Positions 53,060 to 60,492 of a stretch of DNA of 64,000 bases are shown piece by piece. A program made the position numbers and the translations under genes. Within the stretch, counting starts at the first letter, position 1, and each line of letters starts with the position of its first letter. A model generated the notes under the pieces. That model searched no databases. It had not been told where the DNA came from and worked only from the letters and a program-made list of their open reading frames with translations. This DNA is from Lachnospiraceae bacterium (lineage in GTDB: Bacteria; Bacillota; Clostridia; Lachnospirales; Lachnospiraceae), in NCBI GenBank assembly GCA_910574745.1, contig CAJTCE010000010.1, positions 53,345-117,344 on the forward strand, given 5' to 3'.

Positions 53060-53124
53060 AAAATAATTCATAATGGAATTTTCTTATGTGCAAGCACAAC
53101 GAAAATTTCATTATGGATTATTTT
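53060..53124. repeat. Long AT-rich hairpin with 24-base arms
   Basis: Arm 53060-53083 and arm 53101-53124 match in 22 of 24 positions as inverted repeats. The 17-base loop contains GTGC-AA-GCAC. It sits between the repeats upstream of pfkB and the HD-GYP gene. The gap 52833-53232 as a whole holds this hairpin, the repeats and the promoter of the HD-GYP gene. Confidence 0.85.
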
Positions 53125-53232
53125 GCATGGCTTATGCCTACGCACAGTATATCACATTTTTAACTTTCATATTGTAAAATTTGCATTGTTTTTATATAAT
53201 TTATATAAGGATGGTAGAAATGGGGGATATTT

Positions 53233-54309
53233 ATGCAAAGAGTATTATTATCCGACTTAACAAGCGGTATGATTACGGCGGAGGATGTTTTTTCCATGGA
53301 TAATCAGTTGATTGTTCCTAAGGGGATTGCATTGACGGAAAATCTTATCGCACGACTTTTTTCTTTTGATTTATTTTCCATTAAAATAGAAGATGAAATT
53401 CTTACAAGTTCCTTGGAAAATTTTTCAGAAACGTCTTATGCAGAAAAGTTAAAAGCTTCTCCTGACTATCTGGCTTTTAAAGAAGAATTTAAAGATAATC
53501 TGGATAAACTGGAATTTTCCTTAAATGCATTGGTTGAAAAAAATAAAGATTTTGATCCTCACAGTCTTTTATCCGATACTATAGGACTGATTGAGAACAG
53601 GGAAACTCATAACACCGGTATGATGGATATGATTCTCAATATGCACGATTTTGACGATTGTACCTATACTCATTCGTTAAACGTTGCATTAATCTGTAAC
53701 ATTCTTGCCGGATGGCTGCGCTTTAGTCCGGCGGAAAAAGAGCTGGCAACGGCCTGCGGTCTGTTTCACGACGTTGGAAAGCTGCAGATTCCTGCGGAAA
53801 TTATGAAAAAACCCGGCAAATTGACACCTGCGGAATATCAAATTATAAAAACCCATCCTTTAGAATCATACAAATTGTTATCCCGCTACGAACTGCCTGA
53901 TGAAGTCAAAAACGCCGCATTAATGCACCACGAGCGCTGCGATGGTTCCGGTTATCCTTACGGTTTTACTTATGACAAAATCAACCGTTTTGCCAGACTG
54001 GTTGCGGTTGCAGATGTTTATGAAGCAATGACCAGCAGCCGTACTTATCGGGATGCTTTAAGTCCCTTTAACGCTATTACCTATTTTGAAAATGACGGTT
54101 TACAAAAATATGATCCGGAATTTTTGTTACCTTTTCTGGAAAATATTGTAAATACCTTCCTGAATCAAAAAGTCCGTCTGACAAACGGTCTGGAAGGACG
54201 TATTATCTATGTAAATCCCGTCGCTTTGTCAAAACCTACCGTAAAAGTAGGCGACCGCTTCCTGGATTTAAAGGAAATCGGAAATGTTGATATCGAAAAG
54301 ATTGTTTAA
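53233..54309 (+). CDS. HD-GYP-domain c-di-GMP phosphodiesterase
   Basis: 358 residues. The N-terminal 125 residues are an uncharacterised domain starting LLSDLTSGMITAEDVFSMDN, similar to those in many single HD-GYP proteins. HD at 179-180 in LFHDVGKLQIP, then THPLES, MHHERCDGSGYP (231-242) and VAVADVYEAMTS. It should hydrolyse c-di-GMP. A C-terminal 60 residues (VRLTNGLEGRIIYVNP) follow the HD-GYP unit. GGGGGAT precedes the start. It is not linked to the other c-di-GMP genes at 30-34 kb. An IS1380 element lies eleven bases downstream. Confidence 0.92.
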   Translation: MQRVLLSDLTSGMITAEDVFSMDNQLIVPKGIALTENLIARLFSFDLFSIKIEDEILTSSLENFSETSYAEKLKASPDYLAFKEEFKDNLDKLEFSLNALVEKNKDFDPHSLLSDTIGLIENRETHNTGMMDMILNMHDFDDCTYTHSLNVALICNILAGWLRFSPAEKELATACGLFHDVGKLQIPAEIMKKPGKLTPAEYQIIKTHPLESYKLLSRYELPDEVKNAALMHHERCDGSGYPYGFTYDKINRFARLVAVADVYEAMTSSRTYRDALSPFNAITYFENDGLQKYDPEFLLPFLENIVNTFLNQKVRLTNGLEGRIIYVNPVALSKPTVKVGDRFLDLKEIGNVDIEKIV

Positions 54310-54320
54310 ATATTATTAAG

Positions 54321-55953
54321 CCTAAATTATTCACGGCTGTGCCGTGAAAGTGGCTGAAAGCCACGTGGTTACTGTATTTAAACTGTTTATTGCATTTCAT
54401 CTGTTAAGTGAATAAAAAAGAGCATCCAGTTGTGGTAAAATTAAGGTGTTCAACGTCTTAATCATCACACAAAGGAGCCCTTTATGGATATTTTAAACAC
54501 CTTATCACTGAAAAGCAATAGACAGATTAAAATAAATTTTGATGGAGGCGATCTATCCTCCGATGCAGGTCTTCTTCTGATAAAAGAATTCGCTGCAAAG
54601 ACCGGCTTTACCAGGCTGATCAAAAAGAAATTCAAAACCAATGATAAGTCGGTCCGCTTCCACAAAGATGACGAAAATCTTATGCAGATGATCTATCAGA
54701 TCATCTCTGCATATTTTAAGGATGGCTGCGCTGATGAACTGACCCTTGATCCTGTTTTCAATGCCATTCTTGAAAAGAACAGTCTGGCTTCACAGCCAAC
54801 ATTGTCAAGATTTTTCAACCGTATGGACGAAGATACACTCCTTCAGTTTGATGACATTGATAAAAGCCTCCGGGATATCATCTACTCCATAAAGTGTCCG
54901 GAGCATATGCTTCTGGATCTGGACAGTACTCTGTTTGGCACCTACGGCAGTCAGGAAGGGGAAGGCTTCAACTTCCATTATCAGGCACACGGATATCATC
55001 CTCTGCTTTGTTATGATGGTCTGACCGGGGATCTGCTCAAAGCAGAACTGCGTGATGGAACACTCCACTGCAGCAACGATGCAGATAAATTTATGGAACC
55101 CCTTTTTCGGGAATATCTGGAAAGAGGGATCAAAACGTACCTCCGCGGCGACAGTGGTTTTTCATCTCCCAGGCTTTACAAAGCATGCGAGATGAATAGC
55201 TGTTCCTATGCCATCCGCTTAAAACAGAATCCTTCACTCATTGCCCTTGCTTCGGATAAAGAAGAAGACCTGTACAAAGCAGCTAAAGATGACCAGATCA
55301 GTTATGCGGTAACTTATGGAGAATTCCTGTATCAGGCCGGCTCCTGGGATTATCCAAGGCGCGTGGTTTTCAAGATTGAAAAACCATACGGCCAGCTGAC
55401 ACACATGCACACCTTTATTGTTACAAACATGGATATGGAACCTTATCAGGTCATTCAGTTTTACCGTAATCGCGGCAGGATGGAAAACTTTATCAAGGAA
55501 GGCAAAAGCGGATTTGACTTTGCTGCTGTCAGCAGTCATTCCAAAGTGGTAAATGCCAACCGCATGAGGCTTCACATGCTTGCCTACAATTTATTCAATT
55601 GGTTCAGGCGGCTGACACTTCCTGCAAACATGCGAAAGCAGCAGGTTGATACCATTCGGTTAAAACTGATAAAGATTGCTGCAAGAGCAGTCCGTTCAGC
55701 AGGATCTATAACATTCAAACTGTGCAGCAGCTGTCCTTATAAAAAGGAGTTCTATAAGACGCTGGAGAATATCCGGCAGCTGACAGTACAGTTGGAATAG
55801 CAACTGGTAACGTACCTTGACAGTTCAAAATAATTCAATCGGATTCCAAGGGGAAAGTCTATCCATTTTTGTGGATAACTCGATTGATTTCAAGGAAACT
55901 GGTTCAAGTTTTTGTAGTATCAAGCATTTTTATATGCTCATGAATAATTCAGG
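54321..55953 (+). mobile_element. IS1380-family insertion sequence, apparently intact
   Basis: Ends: CCTAAATTATTCACGG at 54321 and, inverted, CCTGAATTATTCATGA ending at 55953, 13 of 16 matching. This is the known IS1380 terminal pattern. It spans 1633 bases, which is the usual length, and contains one full transposase gene. Two hairpins, CACGGC-TGT-GCCGTG and GTGGCT-GAA-AGCCAC, lie between the left end and the gene. The flanking bases (TAAG, TTTA) do not form a four-base target duplication. Confidence 0.88.
54484..55800 (+). CDS. IS1380-family transposase
   Basis: 438 residues, uninterrupted. The DDE catalytic core shows LDLDSTLFGTYG (first Asp), RGDSGFSSPRLY (second Asp) and YRNRGRMENFIKE (Glu), the set typical of IS1380. 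AAAGGAGCCC precedes the ATG by seven bases. It moves the element by cutting at its ends. No frameshift, so the copy may be active. The codon usage looks slightly different from its neighbours. Confidence 0.93.
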   Translation: MDILNTLSLKSNRQIKINFDGGDLSSDAGLLLIKEFAAKTGFTRLIKKKFKTNDKSVRFHKDDENLMQMIYQIISAYFKDGCADELTLDPVFNAILEKNSLASQPTLSRFFNRMDEDTLLQFDDIDKSLRDIIYSIKCPEHMLLDLDSTLFGTYGSQEGEGFNFHYQAHGYHPLLCYDGLTGDLLKAELRDGTLHCSNDADKFMEPLFREYLERGIKTYLRGDSGFSSPRLYKACEMNSCSYAIRLKQNPSLIALASDKEEDLYKAAKDDQISYAVTYGEFLYQAGSWDYPRRVVFKIEKPYGQLTHMHTFIVTNMDMEPYQVIQFYRNRGRMENFIKEGKSGFDFAAVSSHSKVVNANRMRLHMLAYNLFNWFRRLTLPANMRKQQVDTIRLKLIKIAARAVRSAGSITFKLCSSCPYKKEFYKTLENIRQLTVQLE

Positions 55954-56014
55954 TTTAGTAATATCACTATCTATTCAGACTTAATGCACTTTTTTTACAA
56001 TCAATAATTCTGAA

Positions 56015-56833
56015 TTAATAATATACCTTCCACTCACTGATTACTTCATAAAACGATTCTTCCAGCCATTCTCTGCTATTTCCCAGATATTTCCCTACCA
56101 GCAGACTTAAAACATTAATAAGGACATCTACTTTCCCTGTTTTAGAAATTTTCTGTTTATAGAGTACGCAAAATATCTCCCTGTTAGGCATTATTTCATG
56201 TCTCCACCAGCCTTCTTTATATTTTACTATCTGTTCTCCCAAAAAAGCCGCCATTTCCAACAATTCCTTTTTTGCTGCGGTATCATATGCCCCCTTGCTC
56301 ATTTCCTCAACCCTGCTGTCTATGTAATCAAACCACCTTTTTAAGTTTTTCTCATCATATCCGGTTGAAACCATTCCTGTTTTTTCTACAAATGCCTCTG
56401 CAAGTTCCTTATGATATAAATAGAGTTCATGATACATCACGTCCGTTGTACTGATTTTCTCCGGTATGCTCAGCTTTTTTAAAACATCAATTCCTTTACT
56501 CTGTATGATTGCTGTCATTTCCTTAAGTACCTCTATCAAGCTTTCTTCATCCTGGTATCTCCAGTATCCCAGAATATCTCCATTTCCTTTAACACCTTCT
56601 ACCTGATGTGCATGAACCTGTATTTTCCCCGGAACATTTGTCCCGAGATGGAAGGTAATCTGCCACGGGTCAAAACGGTATACATAAATATAAACATACC
56701 ATGTAAGTTTTTTCATGTTTCGTTCAAAGACCCACACATCTCCCTGATAACCTCCATAATGAAAGTCCAGATCAGATAATCCTTCTTCTATATATTTTTT
56801 AATTATTTTACCTCTATTGATTTTCTTTTCCAT
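56015..56833 (-). CDS. Candidate immunity protein of the second Rhs module
   Basis: 272 residues from ATG 56833, with AAGGAA nine bases ahead; an earlier ATG at 56863 overlaps the rhs stop. It is cytoplasmic, with a short basic start, a mixed alpha/beta region (WYVYIYVYRFDPWQITFHLG) and then helices. No known motif. Position directly after an Rhs toxin tip, with a 16-base gap, is how immunity genes are placed in polymorphic toxin systems. Size and solubility suit a binder of the nuclease-like tip. Its right neighbour is the end of the IS1380 element. Confidence 0.65.
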   Translation of the reverse strand: MEKKINRGKIIKKYIEEGLSDLDFHYGGYQGDVWVFERNMKKLTWYVYIYVYRFDPWQITFHLGTNVPGKIQVHAHQVEGVKGNGDILGYWRYQDEESLIEVLKEMTAIIQSKGIDVLKKLSIPEKISTTDVMYHELYLYHKELAEAFVEKTGMVSTGYDEKNLKRWFDYIDSRVEEMSKGAYDTAAKKELLEMAAFLGEQIVKYKEGWWRHEIMPNREIFCVLYKQKISKTGKVDVLINVLSLLVGKYLGNSREWLEESFYEVISEWKVYY

Positions 56834-56849
56834 ATTTTCTGTTTCCTTT

Positions 56850-58694
56850 CTATGACACATCACATTCCGCTTGATTTACTAATTCCCTGTTTACAAGCAA
56901 AAGTATTATTATTGCTGCTGCTGAAGCAGGCAATGCGGCACCTTGTGTTGCAACCGTCAAAACTAGTGCACAAATCAAGGCATAAGATATAATAATTTCT
57001 CCTCCATATTTTCCCCATAATTCAGACAGATTTCTTTGCCATTCTTCCAGCTTTTCTTTTACATCTTCTGTTACTACAGCAGGTTCCTTTTTCGGTTGAC
57101 TGTCCACATATCGGTATCCTATCATACCATTTTCATATACGTGATATACAATATCCTTCTTACCTTTAAAAAGTTTGTTTGGAATAGTGATTGTATCAAA
57201 ATAACCGTTTAATGTCATTCCCGGTTTCGCTCTCCAATTGTTATATAGGTTTCCCTTATTCAGGGCTTCAACATATCCCCCCATTTGACTAACTCCCTGA
57301 TCATAATATCTCTTACCCGGCCCGTATGTTTCCATTGGTTTAATCTCATATACTTCTGCGCTTCTTGTCATGGAATTGAAATATACTATATCAGCTCTTC
57401 CAGTTCCTGATTTATTACTATTAATTCCAGAACCAATATAATATTCAGTAACACCTCCCTGACCGCCATAATCCTGTATAAATCTTGCCTGCAACAGCCT
57501 GTGCGCTTCATCTCCCTCAATAATCCGTTCAAGCCATTCCGGCACTTCAGAGCCTTCTCCATTAAATGCATCTATGATCCATTGAGGCCATGCACCATCT
57601 CTGTCCATCAGCACCATAGGATTATTCCAACAGTACCCATACTCATTCAAGGTATACGGCGCCGCTGCAAATCCCTTAATGGTATCCACCGCCGCAAACC
57701 TTCCCAGCTCCGCCCGGTATTCCCTCGCCTGGGCATAGTATGTCCCTGCTATTTTATCATACTGGTAGCCTGTATAACCAAAGGGCTGGATGCTTCCTGT
57801 CAGGCTCCTTCCGGCAGTCTCTTCCCTGTTTCCATACAGCTCCTGTCCAAACTCATCATACCCGTAGCTTTCCGTCAGTTCCCCGTTCCAGTCCATCAGA
57901 CGGATGGGGCTTCCCAGCTCGTCCTGGAGATAATAGCAGGATCCCTTTCCCGTTTCTTCCCGCATCCCTGCCACGTTTCCGTCCCACAGGTAGCTCTGGG
58001 TATTTCCTCCCTCTTCCTTCTCTAAGAGGTTATGGTACTGCCTTGTCAGGTCTATGGTGTATTCTATCTTTGTTTCCGGGCGGATGGTCTGCTCCTTCAG
58101 CCTGCTCAGCGGATCTATCACGTCTGTCCCTTTTAGTATACCACTGCCGGTTCCGTCCTGCATCCCTGCCATTCCTTCCATGGCTCCGGTCATTTTCCCC
58201 ACCCGATGTCCCAATCCGTTGTAGGTATAAGTTGCCGCTTCTCCTTTTCCGTTTACTGCCTGCTCTAAGCGGTTCAGGGCTCCGTACAGGTAGCGGTCCC
58301 TGATATCCCCGTTTTCAAGGATGAGGCTTAGGTTCCCCCTTTTATCATATGCATAGGTCTCCTCATTCATGACGTCTGTTTTCTGTATGAGCTGGTTCAT
58401 GGCATTATAGACATATGCCGTCTCCCTGCCCCCTTCCCTGAGGAGGCTCCTGTTCCCGAAGGCATCGTATTCGTAGGTCCTCAAGGGCTGTCCGTCTTTA
58501 CTTACCCCTGCAAGCCTTCCCATGGCGTCATACCGGTAGGCATATGCCCCGCTTTCTTCCGGCAGTCCCCTTCTCTGTTTCTCTATAGTGGTCTTATTCC
58601 CCATCAGGTCATAGCCGTAGACATAGCAGTCAAGAACCCCTTCTTGATCCCTGTGGGTCAGTTCCATAAGCTGTCCCTTGATGTCATAGTCCAT
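56850..58694 (-). CDS. Short Rhs protein with nuclease-like toxin tip
   Basis: 614 residues. Residues 1-370 are the last part of an Rhs core with YD repeats (AYDKRGNLSLILENG, YEYDAFGNRSLL) and the closing signature YRAELGRFAAVDTIKGF ... NEYGYCWNNPM. After DGAWP (about 368) the tip begins: GTGRADIVYFN with Asp, then VYEIKP with the E-x-K pair, suggesting a PD-(D/E)xK-type nuclease. The last 50 residues hold a hydrophobic helix. The start is ATG 58694 with its own AGGAGG seven bases ahead, at a point inside the core of normal Rhs proteins. The core is nearly identical to that of the large rhs gene upstream; it is an orphan module. Confidence 0.82.
   Translation of the reverse strand: MDYDIKGQLMELTHRDQEGVLDCYVYGYDLMGNKTTIEKQRRGLPEESGAYAYRYDAMGRLAGVSKDGQPLRTYEYDAFGNRSLLREGGRETAYVYNAMNQLIQKTDVMNEETYAYDKRGNLSLILENGDIRDRYLYGALNRLEQAVNGKGEAATYTYNGLGHRVGKMTGAMEGMAGMQDGTGSGILKGTDVIDPLSRLKEQTIRPETKIEYTIDLTRQYHNLLEKEEGGNTQSYLWDGNVAGMREETGKGSCYYLQDELGSPIRLMDWNGELTESYGYDEFGQELYGNREETAGRSLTGSIQPFGYTGYQYDKIAGTYYAQAREYRAELGRFAAVDTIKGFAAAPYTLNEYGYCWNNPMVLMDRDGAWPQWIIDAFNGEGSEVPEWLERIIEGDEAHRLLQARFIQDYGGQGGVTEYYIGSGINSNKSGTGRADIVYFNSMTRSAEVYEIKPMETYGPGKRYYDQGVSQMGGYVEALNKGNLYNNWRAKPGMTLNGYFDTITIPNKLFKGKKDIVYHVYENGMIGYRYVDSQPKKEPAVVTEDVKEKLEEWQRNLSELWGKYGGEIIISYALICALVLTVATQGAALPASAAAIIILLLVNRELVNQAECDVS
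57590..58690 (-). repeat. Rhs core block, copy B of a nearly identical pair
   Basis: This stretch matches 61186-62274 base for base over long runs, with scattered substitutions and one short length difference in the segment after the EFGQ motif. Identity ends exactly after the DGAWP codons on one side and at the AYDIKGQL codons on the other. The pair can recombine and swap tips. Confidence 0.88.
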
Positions 58695-58869
58695 GGGGCT
58701 TCCTCCTGTTCTTTTAGTTGATCATTATGATAGAAGTACTATTCCCCTTCTATACACTTGCCTTCAAGTAGTTGTTTATTTTTTTAGTACCAAATTGCAT
58801 ACATATCTAAAAAAGTATCATTGCAATTTAGTAAAAGAAAATCCACAAAAACCCACAAAGAATTATATT

Positions 58870-59703
58870 CTAAATTCCACTAATTTTAATTTTTTCAATA
58901 TCTTCTACACTTTCTATCTTACCTATATTCATAATTATCCAGAAATAATATTCACTTCCATTACTATCCATAAGTTTTTCTACAAAATCAATCTTTACAT
59001 TATTTATTGAAACATTTTCTATTTTACTGTATTCTGAAACTCCCCATACCGGATATATTATGTTTTCTTCTTTCATTCCAGAGAATATACTATGTGCAAC
59101 ATCTGCTCTTATTGTCTCTATATCACTATATTCTGAAGTAGAAATAGTACTATCATATGCTAGTACAGTGCTCCCTGAATAAAAATAATTACTACCTTCT
59201 TTAAAAAATTCCAGTTCAATTATTTTGCAATTGCCCTTTTCAAAAACCCATATATAATTTTCGTCAAATACACGGTACAGTTCCTCATATTCATCCTCTC
59301 CATACTTTTCTATTATATTTGTTACTCCTTCATCAATACTATTATATCCCTTACTCCCAATTGATTTGACATACTGTGAATTGTATATATTGTTTCCTTG
59401 GCAATTACCTACTAGATCTGTTCCTATTAAATTAGTAAAAAGAAAACTTAATATTATAATAAATATCACTCCACTTAATATATACAACACAACAACGTAT
59501 TTCCTATTTTTATTTATAATGGAAAAAAATAGCAATCCAATAATGACAATTACAATACTTGTAATAATAAAGACAGAATTTCTAAGCATTATAGAGTCAA
59601 TTGTTGTTATAATTAATATTGAGAAAAATAATAGCATAATACATAATACAAAAATTCCTATGATTAAAAATAGCAAATCTTTGTTTAACTTTTTATTTTT
59701 CAT
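58870..59703 (-). CDS. Membrane protein, candidate immunity for the large Rhs toxin
   Basis: 277 residues. Four hydrophobic helices occupy about the first 90 residues (LLFLIIGIFVLCIMLLFFSI and on), then a soluble acidic domain of 180 residues with no recognised motif (GVTNIIEKYGEDEYEELYRV, VWGVSEYSKIEN). The DNA is strongly AT-rich compared with the Rhs cores on both sides. AAAGGAGG lies 12 bases ahead of the ATG. Placed between the two Rhs modules, it suits an immunity protein against a membrane-acting tip. That is inference from position. Confidence 0.65.
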   Translation of the reverse strand: MKNKKLNKDLLFLIIGIFVLCIMLLFFSILIITTIDSIMLRNSVFIITSIVIVIIGLLFFSIINKNRKYVVVLYILSGVIFIIILSFLFTNLIGTDLVGNCQGNNIYNSQYVKSIGSKGYNSIDEGVTNIIEKYGEDEYEELYRVFDENYIWVFEKGNCKIIELEFFKEGSNYFYSGSTVLAYDSTISTSEYSDIETIRADVAHSIFSGMKEENIIYPVWGVSEYSKIENVSINNVKIDFVEKLMDSNGSEYYFWIIMNIGKIESVEDIEKIKISGI

Positions 59704-59883
59704 GATTTTACTTGCCTCCTTTATAATGAGATATTAAGCATGTGCAGTCCTCTAATATCTTGAATAATATTCAACCTCGAAATCGTATAATAATCATTCG
59801 ATGTCAATATATTATCAATATTATATCCGCAATATATCACAATATATTTACAAAATTTCTAAACTTCTAAAATCATTTCAGTT

Positions 59884-60357
59884 TTAGCTTTTTTCGTTTA
59901 TTATAGAAGAAGTCCATTTATCAGCATCTGTGGCTTTATTCCCTGTTCTTCTTATTTTGGGAAAACAGGAGAAATCTGTTAACCGAGAGTTATGTGCATC
60001 CATCGAACCATCCAAGTGTAAGCATACGGAATCCAAAACGGTATTTGTGGTTTGCAAGGTCATGAACTTTTGCAAGGAGTTCTACTTTTGGGAAACGATT
60101 GCGTTCAAACATGGAATCATCAATAATCAATACATTTGCACAGTCCTGTGCATCCAGCATAACTATATCATCTTTGATGATTTGCATACTTCTGTTAGAA
60201 AAATATACTGAAAGACCTCAACAACAGGAATTCCTCTTTTATTATAGGCATTCGATGCTTTTAATGCTGAAGATATATGAAATCGTGCAAAAAATTTTCT
60301 GATAGATTTTGAAGTCTGCTCATCATTCTGGGTTGCTTGTGCTATGCTGTTATTCAT
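59884..60357 (-). pseudogene. Decayed transposase (IS4-like)
   Basis: Three overlapping frames carry pieces of one protein: MNNSIAQATQNDEQTSKSIR, then CANVLIIDDSMFERNRFPKV and HKYRFGFRMLTLGWFDG, then a third frame ending in NEKS. The second piece has the form of the first catalytic region of IS4-type transposases (IDDS.F.R.R...VELLAKV). Frame breaks and the missing C terminus make it inactive. It separates the large rhs gene from its presumed immunity gene. The rest of 59704-60492 shows nothing else. Confidence 0.7.
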
Positions 60358-60492
60358 AGCATGAGCCTACGGATGGATGATTGTTTATCAATCGCTCAAA
60401 TATACCAAACCAGATGGTTTCATGCTATTTTGTCACATTTTCAAGGTGTATTAGCACTTATTTAAATGCGAAATTTTAGTTATATATACAAA

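Noticed and set aside
52833..53111. N-terminal extension of the PfkB kinase by 93 residues
   Set aside because: The extension is encoded by direct repeats, has no family similarity, and the internal ATG 52832 has a strong ribosome binding site and starts with the conserved kinase motif.
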